DNA of 64,000 nucleotides, from contig NZ_JARHUJ010000005.1 in the NCBI RefSeq assembly GCF_029223285.1, positions 434,001 through 498,000 on the forward strand. The letters are read 5' to 3'. Numbering within the stretch: the stretch's first letter is position 1; each line of letters starts with the position of its first letter. The notes under the pieces were generated by a model. It made no database searches and was not told the origin of the DNA. It saw only the letters and a program-made list of their open reading frames with translations. Of this stretch, positions 18,995-27,304 are shown piece by piece. The position numbers and the translations under genes were made by a program. This DNA is from Paraflavitalea sp. CAU 1676 (lineage in GTDB: Bacteria; Bacteroidota; Bacteroidia; Chitinophagales; Chitinophagaceae).

Positions 18995-19298
18995 TTCTAT
19001 ATAATTTTTATAGAATAATGGGCGTAAAAATAGCAAATAACCGGCGAATGGGCGGGCCTTTGCAGGCAATTGAAGAATATTGAGCTTACTAAATAGCCAA
19101 TGCAGGGTACAAATCGGATAATATTGTTGACTATCTTTCTTTCTATGCCGCGCCGCTTGCCGTTTTTCCCAGGCGCAGCAGTGTTCATCTTTCCTCAAGT
19201 GATTTGCTACCGAAACGCCCGCCCGGGCGAATGCAAGCCCGTATACATCTGTATGGTCTTGTCTCAATTATATTCCTATCCAATTAAATGAAGAAAAA

Positions 19299-20174
19299 AT
19301 GCAAATCAAAACCAGCAAACACCATGTAACGGCTGCATGCCTGCTTATCCTTTGTTTATCCATTGTGTCCTGTCAAAAACAATCGATCAAGGAGCAACCT
19401 GCCGAGGATGCTGTCGCAGGAGGCACTCCTGAAGACGTGGAACTGAATGCCATCAACAGTAGCTTTTCCGAGAACTGGGACAGCTACACCCATGGCAGCC
19501 AGTACACAACAGCTCAGGCTTCGGCCGATTTCGGCAACATCAGCGGATGGAACCAGGGACGTTCAATGATCTCCAACGGTAACCTGCGTGTTACCCTCGA
19601 ACCCAATGCGCTGTCTGGCGCAGGTGGTATCGTTAGCAATATCGACGTATCGGATGGCTCGGCCTACGAACTCGATTACGATATCCGTTTTCACAGTGCC
19701 TTCGACTGGAGCCGCGGCGGCAAGCTGGGTTTCGGCTTTGCGATTGGCGAGGGTAATGCGGGCGGTGACCCGGCATGGGATGGCAATGGCGGTACGTTGC
19801 GCCTCATGTGGTACAATAACAATGGCCGCGTGTATTTCCATCCTTATGTGTATTACAGGGATCAGCCAGGCCAGTATGGCGACAACTTCGGTAAATCGTA
19901 TCCATCATCGGGCAGCCTCAACAAAAGTCAGACCTACCATGTACATATGTACATCAAGAGCAACACCGGTAGCAGCACCAATGGACGCGCCCAGATCATC
20001 ATCGATGGTACCACCCTGCTGGATATTCCAATCCGGTGGACGACCAACGATGCACAGCGATTGATCAGGAATGTTACCTTCCACACGTTCCGTGGTGGCA
20101 GCCAGGATTACTGGATGTCATCGACCGTGGGATACATCTACTATGATAACCTTGTTGTAAACAAGATCAGTTAA
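19299..20174 (+). CDS. PL14-like polysaccharide lyase-fold lipoprotein, copy 1
   Basis: 291 residues. The lipoprotein signal ends in SIVSC (lipobox), followed by a flexible linker to about residue 50. The rest is a jelly-roll domain with FDWSRGGKLGFGF, GGTLRLMWYNNNGRVYFHPY, TYHVHMYIKSNT, NGRAQIIIDGTTLL and VTFHTFRGGS, and then an IYYDNLVVN ending. This pattern (GGKL.G, RLMW, DG, TF.GG, YDN) resembles polysaccharide lyase family 14 (alginate or glucuronan lyases). The substrate is not established, and a binding-only role cannot be excluded. A paralogue of the same length follows 336 nt downstream. The start at 19299 is favoured because an upstream ATG at 19288 falls in a different frame in copy 2, where the A-run is one base shorter. 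Confidence 0.75.
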   Translation: MQIKTSKHHVTAACLLILCLSIVSCQKQSIKEQPAEDAVAGGTPEDVELNAINSSFSENWDSYTHGSQYTTAQASADFGNISGWNQGRSMISNGNLRVTLEPNALSGAGGIVSNIDVSDGSAYELDYDIRFHSAFDWSRGGKLGFGFAIGEGNAGGDPAWDGNGGTLRLMWYNNNGRVYFHPYVYYRDQPGQYGDNFGKSYPSSGSLNKSQTYHVHMYIKSNTGSSTNGRAQIIIDGTTLLDIPIRWTTNDAQRLIRNVTFHTFRGGSQDYWMSSTVGYIYYDNLVVNKIS

Positions 20175-20218
20175 GCGGATAGAATAACTAACTGCGCACC
20201 GGCAAGACCATAACCAAA

Positions 20219-20252
20219 CGGGGCTGTCTCTATGAGGCAGCCTCGTTTTTTT
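20219..20252 (+). terminator. intrinsic terminator after lyase copy 1
   Basis: Arms 20219-20230 and 20234-20245 form a 12-bp stem with two G-U pairs and a TAT loop, followed by seven T residues. Confidence 0.85.
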
Positions 20253-20510
20253 GTTAGTTTCGGCTGAAACGCTTTAGCAAGAGCGGTTGCATATCCGGAT
20301 GACAATATTGCCAAAAAGGCTTGCCGTATCAGTTGAGTGGTTGAATATCTTTACTGTCTACTGCGCTTTGCAACGACCATTCAGGGTGCATTCTTGTACA
20401 TCTAACTTCAATTGACTTTACTGCCGATCGCTCTCGCGGGCGCATTAATGCCTGTGTATATCTGTATGGTCTTGTCTCAATTATACATCTATCCAAGTAA
20501 ATGAAGAAAA

Positions 20511-21386
20511 ATGCAAATCAAATCCAGCAAACAATTTTTTACGGCAGCTTGCCTATTTGTTCTTAGTTTATCAATTGTATCCTGTCAAAAACAATCTGCC
20601 GTGGAGGAACCAGCAGATGTATCGGCTGTTCGGGGAACTCCTGAAGACGTCGAAATCAATGCCGTCAACAGCAGTTTTTCAGAGAACTGGAATAGTTATG
20701 CCAATGGCAGCACGTACACGACGGCCCAGGCTTCGGCCGACTTCGGCAACATCAGCGGATGGAATGAAAGTCGTTCCATGATCTCGAATGGTAATCTGCG
20801 TGTTACCCTTGAACCCAATGCGCTATCGAGCGCCGGTGGCATCATCGGCAACATCGATGTATCGGACGGTTCGGCCTATGAGCTCGACTTCGATATCCGC
20901 TTTCACAGCGCCTTTGATTGGAGCCGTGGCGGCAAACTGGGCTTTGGCTTCTCGGTGGGTGAAGGCAATACCGGCGGCGATCCCGGATGGGATGGCAACG
21001 GCGGGTCTCTCCGGCTTATGTGGTACAATAATGGTAGCCGCGTCTATTTTCACCCTTATTTGTATTACAAAGATCAGCCCGATGATTTTGGCGATAACTT
21101 CGGTAAATCTTATCCCTCCACGGGCAGCCTTAACAAAGGGCAAACCTACCATGTGCATATGTACATCAAGAGCAATACCGGTACGAGCACCAATGGCCGC
21201 GCCCAAATCATTATCGATGGCACTACCTTATTGGATATCCCCATCCGGTGGACGACCAACGACGCACAGCGATTGATCAAGAAGGTTACTTTCCATACGT
21301 TCCGTGGTGGAAGTGAGGCTCATTGGATGTCCTCGACTACTGGATATATTTATTATGATAACCTGGTTGTAAACAAGATCAGTTAA
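20511..21386 (+). CDS. PL14-like polysaccharide lyase-fold lipoprotein, copy 2
   Basis: 291 residues, aligned without gaps to the copy starting at 19299, with about 49 differences by hand count (roughly 83% identity). Lipobox SIVSC is conserved. Differences cluster in the linker (residues 30-45) and at a few surface positions, while RGGKLGFGF, RLMWYNN, IIIDGTTLLDIPIRW and TFRGGS are kept. The promoter-side sequence and 37 nt after the stop are also conserved, so the duplication unit included flanking DNA. Two anchored enzymes with slightly different specificity are the simplest reading. Confidence 0.75.
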   Translation: MQIKSSKQFFTAACLFVLSLSIVSCQKQSAVEEPADVSAVRGTPEDVEINAVNSSFSENWNSYANGSTYTTAQASADFGNISGWNESRSMISNGNLRVTLEPNALSSAGGIIGNIDVSDGSAYELDFDIRFHSAFDWSRGGKLGFGFSVGEGNTGGDPGWDGNGGSLRLMWYNNGSRVYFHPYLYYKDQPDDFGDNFGKSYPSTGSLNKGQTYHVHMYIKSNTGTSTNGRAQIIIDGTTLLDIPIRWTTNDAQRLIKKVTFHTFRGGSEAHWMSSTTGYIYYDNLVVNKIS

Positions 21387-21427
21387 GCGGATAGAATAAC
21401 TAACTGCGCACCGGCAAGACCATCAAG

Positions 21428-21461
21428 AAGCGGGGTCGTCTTTCAATAGATGGCCCCGCTT
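21428..21461 (+). terminator. hairpin after lyase copy 2
   Basis: AAGCGGGGTC (21428-21437) pairs with GGCCCCGCTT (21452-21461) with one G-U pair. No long T-run follows, so termination may be incomplete. Confidence 0.55.
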
Positions 21462-21606
21462 CCCATTTCAGAGATTCCTGGCATTCTAAGCGATTATCCT
21501 ACGCTTATCCTTCCCTCATCCCGGTTTTGGAACAGGTGCCTGTAATGACCGGCCATTTGCTTATCCGGCGCGCCCCGACCCGTTAAGAAGGAATTAACAA
21601 AGAATA

Positions 21607-21639
21607 TTTGGAATGATCGTTCCAGTATTTGTAGCTTTG
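21607..21639 (+). promoter_or_regulatory. promoter and TetR operator of the SDR gene
   Basis: TTTG (21607-21610), a 21-nt spacer and TAGCTTTG (21632-21639) form a Bacteroidota promoter. Inside the spacer, GGAATGATCGTTCC (21610-21623) is a near-perfect 14-bp palindrome. A related one lies upstream of the TetR gene (22437-22450). A repressor bound here would cover the space between the two promoter boxes. Confidence 0.7.
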
Positions 21640-21657
21640 TTTTATCAAACAGAAAAA

Positions 21658-22419
21658 ATGAACATCATGAAAGGTCTTACAGGAAAAATGGCCGTTGTTA
21701 CCGGTGGTAATAGTGGTATTGGTTATGCAGCTGCAAAAGCCTTGATCGACAGCGGTGCACAAGTAGTTGTGACCGGCCGTAATGGAGCCGCTACCGAAAA
21801 GGCTGCCAATGAGTTGGGTGCAAAGGGGGTAGTTGCCGATCAGTCAAATCTTGCTTCCATAAAGGAACTGGAATCTGAGGTGCGTAACCAATTCGGAAAA
21901 ATTGATGTCCTGTTCCTGAACGCCGGCGCTGCTGCTTTTGCACCTATCCAGGACGTAACGGAAGCACATTATGATCAACTGATGAATGCCAACGTAAAGG
22001 GTACTTATTTCACACTGCAACAATTGTTGTCCCTGCTGAATGATGGTGGCTCGGTAATCTTCAATACTTCTGTAAATGCTACCCTGGCAGCTCCCGGCAG
22101 CAGTATCTATGCGGCCTCTAAAGCAGCTTTGCTGTCGATCAGCAAAGTATTGGCCGGTGAACTGGCAGTGAGAAAGATCCGCGTAAATGCCATCTCTCCC
22201 GGCCCGGTTGCTACTCCCTTATACGGCAAACTGGGTCTTGAAAAAGAACAGGTGGAGGGTCTTGGTAATGCATTGGGACAGAAGATATTGCTGAAACGGT
22301 TTGCCCAGCCCGAGGAGATTGCCAAAGCGGTTTTATTCCTTGCCTCAGACGATTCCAGCTTTATCACAGGTACTGAGCTGGTGGTAGATGGCGGCCTGAC
22401 TGTCAATACCGTGATGTGA
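21658..22419 (+). CDS. SDR-family NAD(P)-dependent oxidoreductase
   Basis: 253 residues from the Met at 21658. An upstream ATG at 21613 lies inside the operator and in front of the -7 box, so it cannot be the start on this transcript. A classical short-chain dehydrogenase: nucleotide-binding TGGNSGIGYAAAKAL, NAG motif LFLNAGAAAF, catalytic Ser in FNTSVNATLAAPG, YAASK with the Tyr/Lys pair, and the C-terminal signature GTELVVDGGLTVN. Cytoplasmic; the substrate is unknown. It shares operator type with, and precedes, the TetR gene. This arrangement is typical of small stress- or xenobiotic-induced oxidoreductase loci. Confidence 0.93.
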   Translation: MNIMKGLTGKMAVVTGGNSGIGYAAAKALIDSGAQVVVTGRNGAATEKAANELGAKGVVADQSNLASIKELESEVRNQFGKIDVLFLNAGAAAFAPIQDVTEAHYDQLMNANVKGTYFTLQQLLSLLNDGGSVIFNTSVNATLAAPGSSIYAASKAALLSISKVLAGELAVRKIRVNAISPGPVATPLYGKLGLEKEQVEGLGNALGQKILLKRFAQPEEIAKAVLFLASDDSSFITGTELVVDGGLTVNTVM

Positions 22420-22433
22420 TTTTTTTGCCTTAA

Positions 22434-22465
22434 TCTGGAACATTCGTTCCTGATTAGTAATTTTG
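22434..22465 (+). promoter_or_regulatory. promoter and TetR operator of the regulator gene
   Basis: GGAACATTCGTTCC (22437-22450) shares the outline GGAAYRWTCGTTCC with the SDR operator. It is followed by TAATTTTG (22458-22465), a match to TAnnTTTG, 18 nt before the ATG at 22484. The layout is the same as upstream of the SDR gene, so autoregulation is likely. Confidence 0.65.
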
Positions 22466-22483
22466 GTTCATAAATGACCACGT

Positions 22484-23065
22484 ATGGCACGTACTAAAGT
22501 TTTTGATGAGCAGGAGGTGCTGAAGAAGGCTATGCAGCTTTTCTGGAATAAAGGATACAATGGAACTTCGGCGCAGGATCTGGTAGATTATGTTGGTTTA
22601 AGCCGGTCGAGCCTGTATGATACGTTTGGCGACAAGCACGGGCTTTTCATAAAAGCTTTGGAATTGTACCGTACCATCAATGAGGCTGTATTGGAAGATA
22701 AGCTTGGCCATGCGCCGGATGTTCGGGTGGCTATTCAGCAAATATTGATGCAGGCCGTGGAAGAGAGTCTTGCCAGGCGCTTTACACAGGGTTGTTTTAT
22801 GGTCAATACCACCAGTGAACTCGCTTTGCACGATTCAAAGGTAATGGCGATCGTGACGGCCAACCGTAACAGAACGGAGGTCATCTTTGCAACGGCCATC
22901 CTGCGGGGGCAGGACAAGGGGCAGATCAGCAAGATTCATAGTCCCACAGCACTTGCCAGTTTTCTCTTCAATACCTATACAGGCATCAGGGTGGCTGCCA
23001 GGTCTGAAACTGCCAGCCGAGATATGCTGGAGAACATTGTGCAGGTAGCCATGTCTGTACTATAG
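22484..23065 (+). CDS. TetR/AcrR-family transcriptional regulator
   Basis: 193 residues. The N-terminal helix-turn-helix is clear (TSAQDLVDYVGLSRSSLYDTFGDKHGLF, residues about 27-54, the family signature). The C-terminal part is an all-helical ligand-binding domain of the type with CFMVNTTSELA. It likely represses itself and the SDR gene through the paired palindromes. The ligand is unknown. Confidence 0.93.
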   Translation: MARTKVFDEQEVLKKAMQLFWNKGYNGTSAQDLVDYVGLSRSSLYDTFGDKHGLFIKALELYRTINEAVLEDKLGHAPDVRVAIQQILMQAVEESLARRFTQGCFMVNTTSELALHDSKVMAIVTANRNRTEVIFATAILRGQDKGQISKIHSPTALASFLFNTYTGIRVAARSETASRDMLENIVQVAMSVL

Positions 23066-23072
23066 CCGCTAC

Positions 23073-23912
23073 TTATTTTTTTCTTTTAGACTTGCCCATC
23101 CACTTCAGGGTATTGAGAATGAGCTGGCGCTGGAATGCGTTGGCATAGGTGAACGATAGTTCCTTATTGGTGCGTCCTTCGTAGTCGATATCATTGTGTC
23201 CCATGTTCACGTACACCATGCGGTATTTTTTGTTGGTCCAGGCCACGGGGAAGTAACCACTGTGCCAGATCTCCCAACTTTTAGGGCCGGTGCCTAAGGG
23301 AAAACTGGTAGAGTCGATGGAAAGGAGGATATTGATATCGGGATTCTTGCGCAGGTCGAGCTGCCAGCTATACCATTCGTTGGGGGCCGATGAGAAGGTG
23401 GTGGGCAATCCTTTCACGGAAGGGTGTTTTTTATCTTCCACGCGTAATACTGCCGATGTTGGTCGCCAGGTATTGCCTTTGTATTGGCCCGCGCCGATGA
23501 ATTGATTGTGGTACCAGTCCCAGTTTTGCGGATAGGCTGAGGGACTAAGGGCAAAGCCGGCAAAGTGGAAGCCGATCCAGGCGCCGCCGTTTTCCATGTA
23601 TTGCTGGAAGGCGGTTCGCTGACTGGCCGAGTCGGGCCGGGTATCTAAAAACAAGACTACCTGGTATTGTGCCAGGTAGTCTGTATTCATATTGTTCCAA
23701 TTGTTGGTGGAGTCGTACTGAAAATTGTTTTCGGCGGCTGCCTGTGCCAGCCATTTATTGGCTTCGTGCACATAGCTGATATGGGCCTGGTCGTTTTTTG
23801 CGGTATAAAAGCCGATCACTTTAAAGCGTGGGCCTTTTTGCTGTGCCTGCAAGGGGCTTAGATAAAGAGTAATGGTTAGTACTGTTACAATGGCGCGCAA
23901 AAGATGGTTCAT
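23073..23912 (-). CDS. secreted ThuA domain protein
   Basis: 279 residues from the Met at 23912, which gives a clean signal peptide (MNHLLRAIVTVLTITLYLSPLQAQ). The longer frame adds eight polar residues. The ThuA-like glutamine-amidotransferase fold is recognisable: KVIGFYTAKNDQAH at the start, YQVVLFLDTRPDS, NGGAWIGFHFAG in the middle, and RMVYVNMGHNDIDYEG and LNTLKWMGK at the end. ThuA proteins occur in carbohydrate utilisation loci, and their biochemical function is still debated. The GH29 gene upstream is on the same strand about 200 nt away. A GAAAACGTTTC palindromic element (23974-23984) lies between them. Confidence 0.87.
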   Translation of the reverse strand: MNHLLRAIVTVLTITLYLSPLQAQQKGPRFKVIGFYTAKNDQAHISYVHEANKWLAQAAAENNFQYDSTNNWNNMNTDYLAQYQVVLFLDTRPDSASQRTAFQQYMENGGAWIGFHFAGFALSPSAYPQNWDWYHNQFIGAGQYKGNTWRPTSAVLRVEDKKHPSVKGLPTTFSSAPNEWYSWQLDLRKNPDINILLSIDSTSFPLGTGPKSWEIWHSGYFPVAWTNKKYRMVYVNMGHNDIDYEGRTNKELSFTYANAFQRQLILNTLKWMGKSKRKK

Positions 23913-24116
23913 GAGCAATGGGTCTGTTTGGCCCAAATTAAATCTTTTTGCATCGCCGGAAAGAACTGATCACGAAAACGTTTCAGTTTGCTAAAATAAC
24001 ATACTCTGCCCATTAAGCGAAGGGTGCCGGCAGTCGGGCTTAGTTCAACTCTTTCAAATCATGCCGGGCTTGTGCCACGCAATGACACCCCTATGCCGGT
24101 TGCTGCCGCCTCTGGT

Positions 24117-25580
24117 TTAATAAATGGCCAGGTTGGATATGACAGGACAGGCTTTTGAACCTGTGATGTTTATCCGGATCTTGCCGATGCTGACGGGATC
24201 TATCTTCAGAATGCGTTTATAGCCGATGGTGGTGCCATCGGTTATTTTTTTCCACGTTCCATCCTGCCAGGCTTCTATTGTAAAGGATTGTACGCGCTGC
24301 CCCAGTTTAATGTATTCCTGCAACACAATATAGCTGACAGTGGAATTGGCCGGCAATGTTACTTCGAGCTGGCCGGTGGTTATATCATCGTTGGTGGTCC
24401 AATAGGTTTCTTTGTTGCCATCGGTGAGGTTACGGGCTGCGAAGGCGGTCTGGTTGCCCCGGTAACTATCGGCTTTTACAGGAGCCTTTACCGCGAGGTT
24501 TTTGGAGAACCTTTGCTTTACCAAAGTTGCAAAGCCATAGAGTGATTTGACATCGTTCTCGTGGAACAGGCCGCGACGATCGGGCGGTACGTTGAGCAGC
24601 AGGGTAGAGCCTCGGCCAACTGAGGTGAGGTAGATATCGAACAGTTGCTCGGGTGTTTTTACCTCCTTGTCTTCTTTGGCATGATAGAACCAGCCTGGTC
24701 TGATCGATACATCTACTTCGGCCGGTACCCATTTGGTGCCATCGGGCGAGCCTGTATTGAGTAGTTTTTCGATATTGGGCTTGCCTGCATATAACGTATC
24801 TGTTGTGATGGTGTTCCAATTCGTTTCTCCGGCCACGCCGCGTTCGTTGCCCACCCATCTTACGCCCGGACCAGCATCGCTGAAGAAGATTACGTTTGGT
24901 TCCATCTTGCGCACCATGTCGAGCGTTGTGGGCCAATCATAATACGTGGCTCCTTTGATGCTCCTTTTCTCTTTGGCACCGCCGTAGTAGCCATCGCCGC
25001 CATTGGCGCCATCGAACCACATTTCAAAGACAGGGCCGTACGTGGTAAACAATTCTTTCAGTTGGTTGCGGTAATATTCGACATACGAGGGCTGTCCGTA
25101 ATCGGCGCGGTTTCGATCCCAGGGGGAGAGGTACACGCCAAACTGAAGTCCGTATTTCTTTGCGGCATCTCTGGCATCGCGTACGATATCGCCCTTGCCA
25201 TTTTTATAAGGGCTGTTTTTCACAGAGTGTTCTGTGTATTTGCTGGGCCAGAGACAAAATCCATCGTGGTGCTTGCAGGTAAGGATCATGGTCTTGAAAC
25301 CGGTCTCTTTCAATGTACGTGCCCATTGGCCCGCATCGGCCTGGGTAGGGTTGAAGATGGATGGTTGTTCATCGCCATAGCCCCACTCTTTATCTGTGAA
25401 GGTGTTGGTGGTGAAATGCACAAAGGCATTCATTTCCATTTCATGCCATTTGAGCTGGGCGGAGGATGGAACAGGCAATACTGCGGCAGGCGCCTTGGTA
25501 TTGTTTTGAGCCATCAGCCCAAGGGGCAGCATAGATGCCAGCAATAGCGAACGATTCAATAATGCACACATTGGATTCAA
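24117..25580 (-). CDS. alpha-L-fucosidase, GH29, with C-terminal discoidin-like domain
   Basis: 487 residues with a signal peptide ending near LMAQ. GH29 barrel landmarks are WHEMEMNAFVHFTTNTF, TCKHHDGFCLWPSKYT, GVYLSPWDRN and FEMWFDGANGG with the expected nucleophile Asp190. GSTLLLNVPPDRRGLFHENDV follows. After residue about 350 an F5/8 type C-like carbohydrate-binding domain begins (NLTDGNKETYWTTND to KIRINITGS). It would remove alpha-L-fucose from glycans in the periplasm or outside. The SMP-30 gene lies upstream on the same strand, so a small fucose-linked set is plausible. Confidence 0.92.
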   Translation of the reverse strand: MNPMCALLNRSLLLASMLPLGLMAQNNTKAPAAVLPVPSSAQLKWHEMEMNAFVHFTTNTFTDKEWGYGDEQPSIFNPTQADAGQWARTLKETGFKTMILTCKHHDGFCLWPSKYTEHSVKNSPYKNGKGDIVRDARDAAKKYGLQFGVYLSPWDRNRADYGQPSYVEYYRNQLKELFTTYGPVFEMWFDGANGGDGYYGGAKEKRSIKGATYYDWPTTLDMVRKMEPNVIFFSDAGPGVRWVGNERGVAGETNWNTITTDTLYAGKPNIEKLLNTGSPDGTKWVPAEVDVSIRPGWFYHAKEDKEVKTPEQLFDIYLTSVGRGSTLLLNVPPDRRGLFHENDVKSLYGFATLVKQRFSKNLAVKAPVKADSYRGNQTAFAARNLTDGNKETYWTTNDDITTGQLEVTLPANSTVSYIVLQEYIKLGQRVQSFTIEAWQDGTWKKITDGTTIGYKRILKIDPVSIGKIRINITGSKACPVISNLAIY

Positions 25581-25655
25581 CTGGTGTTGGTGAGTAATAA
25601 TGATTTATGAAACAGATAAGTGGGGGGATGATCTGCTCCGGGCTTCAGGATATGT

Positions 25656-26576
25656 TTATTCGATGCCTTTCACCTGCATTTGTAAAGTGTATACTGCGGT
25701 GGAGGCGGTGATGAATAGTACGTCTCTTTTGGGTCCGCCAAAACAAAGGTTGGCTGTCCACTTTTCAGGGATAGGTATATGCTGGATCTTTTCTCCTTTC
25801 GGGTTGTACACTGTAACGCCATTGCCGGCTGCATAGAGGTTGCCCTGGTTGTCGAGCGTGATGCCATCGGCGGTTTGTGATGCAAACAGGGTACGGTTGG
25901 TGAGGCGGGCATCTTTTTCAACGGTGTACTTATAGATCTTTCCGGCGCCGATATCAGCTACGTACATGATCTTACCGTCTTTGGAACCTACGATGCCGTT
26001 AGGGCGTGCAAAGCTGTCGGCCACCACCACCGGTGTGCGCGTGCCGGCTGCGAGATAGTACACGTGCATTTTGTCGAGCTCGGGTGTTTTGCGGGTCCAG
26101 TAGTCACGTTGATAATAGGGATCGGTAAAGAAGATGCCGTTCGTTTTATCGATCCAGAGGTCATTGGGGCCGTTCATCTTTTTACCTTGATAGTTGTCCA
26201 TGAGGATGGTTGACTTTCCTTCGGGTGTTATGGACCATAGTTCGTTGTTGGCATCGGCACAGGCGATGAGCTGGCCTTTGCGATCGAAATACAAGCCATT
26301 GGCACGGCCGGTTTTATCGAGGAAGAGGCTGAGCTTGCCTTCGGTATCGTATTTCCAGATCTTATCATTGGGTTGATCGGTAAAGAAGATATTGCCCGCT
26401 TTGTCGACGGCGGGGCCTTCGGTAAAGCTGAATTGTTTGGACACCAGTACTGGCTGAGCACCTGGCGCTACGGGTGTTGCAGGAGCGCTGCCGGTTGACT
26501 GTCCGCCCGATTTACAGGCAACACTGGTCAGTATGCTCATGGATAAGAGGGACAGTAATAAGGACCGGCTTGTCAT
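25656..26576 (-). CDS. SMP-30/gluconolactonase-type beta-propeller lipoprotein
   Basis: 306 residues from the Met at 26576; a Met three codons upstream (26585) is an alternative. Signal MTSRSLLLSLLSMSILTSVAC ends in a lipobox, so the protein is membrane-anchored. The propeller shows the SMP-30 motifs FTEGPAVDKAGNIFFTDQPN, NGPNDLWIDKTNGIFFTDPYY and ARPNGIVGSKDGKIMYVAD, which bring the divalent-metal ligands together. Likely a sugar lactonase. It would fit hydrolysis of an aldonolactone made outside or in the periplasm. The neighbouring GH29 and ThuA genes point to sugar use. Confidence 0.9.
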   Translation of the reverse strand: MTSRSLLLSLLSMSILTSVACKSGGQSTGSAPATPVAPGAQPVLVSKQFSFTEGPAVDKAGNIFFTDQPNDKIWKYDTEGKLSLFLDKTGRANGLYFDRKGQLIACADANNELWSITPEGKSTILMDNYQGKKMNGPNDLWIDKTNGIFFTDPYYQRDYWTRKTPELDKMHVYYLAAGTRTPVVVADSFARPNGIVGSKDGKIMYVADIGAGKIYKYTVEKDARLTNRTLFASQTADGITLDNQGNLYAAGNGVTVYNPKGEKIQHIPIPEKWTANLCFGGPKRDVLFITASTAVYTLQMQVKGIE

Positions 26577-26719
26577 GGTGTGCAATTTGAGGCTACAATG
26601 CTAAGCATTTCGGCCGGAATATGGCGGCGGGGCAGGTGATTATATTCAGCTATTTTGGCATTCCATTCAGCGGTATGGCCGGTTAGCAGTTCAATAAAGT
26701 TGAATGAAGTTATTGATGA

Positions 26720-27304
26720 TCAAAGCTGCTGAAGCCTTTCGTAATCTTCCGGTGTATCAATATCAAAGCCACCCAATGGGAAAGGTATGCTGGCTACATC
26801 ATCGGGGTTCTGTTGCACGAGTTTCTTAGCGCCATGCTGACCGCCGAGCTGGGCGAGCAAAGGGAAATAGGTGGGCGTAAAGAGTACCGGTGTGCCGATG
26901 GTGTCGTTGTAGGTGCAGGCGATGATCCCCTTACCGGATCTCTGCAGGGTGTTGATCATTTCCTGTAGTAAGTTGTCATCGATGAAAGGCTGGTCGCAAA
27001 CGGTGATGAGGATGGCGCCGGGGGTAATGCCGGCTTGCGCAATGCCTTCCATGCCGGCTGCTATGGATGATCCCATGCCGTTTTGCCACAGGGGATTGTT
27101 AATGACCTTCACGTTGTAAGGGCGCAAGGCGAGGGTGATCTCTCCGGCTAATGAACCTGCCACTGCATAACATTGGTCGCTTACTGCTGTGGCAGCTTCG
27201 GCCGTTCTTTGCAGAAAGGTCTTGCCCTTATAAGTAAGAAACATTTTGGGTTGGCCCATGCGTGTTGAAGCGCCTGCTGCCAACATCAGGACGGCTGTAT
27301 TCAT
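26720..27304 (-). CDS. MobA-like nucleotidyltransferase
   Basis: 194 residues. MLAAGASTRMGQPKMFLTYKGKTFLQ is the NTP-transferase signature near the N-terminus. ITVCDQPFIDDNLL is the metal-binding aspartate region, and GGFDIDTPEDYERLQQL closes the fold. It resembles molybdopterin cytidylyl- or guanylyltransferases (MocA/MobA type), which finish the cofactor of molybdenum hydroxylases. It overlaps the XdhC gene by 4 nt, so the two are translationally coupled. No molybdoenzyme is in the window. Confidence 0.88.
   Translation of the reverse strand: MNTAVLMLAAGASTRMGQPKMFLTYKGKTFLQRTAEAATAVSDQCYAVAGSLAGEITLALRPYNVKVINNPLWQNGMGSSIAAGMEGIAQAGITPGAILITVCDQPFIDDNLLQEMINTLQRSGKGIIACTYNDTIGTPVLFTPTYFPLLAQLGGQHGAKKLVQQNPDDVASIPFPLGGFDIDTPEDYERLQQL

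Larger units (their letters stand above)
19230..21423 (+). repeat. tandem duplication of a lyase gene with its flanks
   Basis: Each copy is preceded by a block containing ATCTGTATGGTCTTGTCTC and then CAATTATA (copies at about 19248 and 20469). Each is followed, right after its stop, by the same 37 nt beginning GCGGATAGAATAACTAACTG (20175 and 21387). Beyond that the sequences diverge into different hairpins. Confidence 0.85.

Noticed and set aside
18995-19267. N-terminal extension of ProB
   Set aside because: No similarity to glutamate 5-kinases, and it runs into the AT-rich promoter region.
21613-21657. Upstream start for the SDR gene
   Set aside because: The ATG lies inside the operator palindrome and upstream of the -7 box, and the added residues do not fit the family.
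24117-26576. Full polysaccharide utilisation locus around the fucosidase
   Set aside because: No SusC/SusD pair is adjacent, so only a small sugar-related gene set can be claimed.
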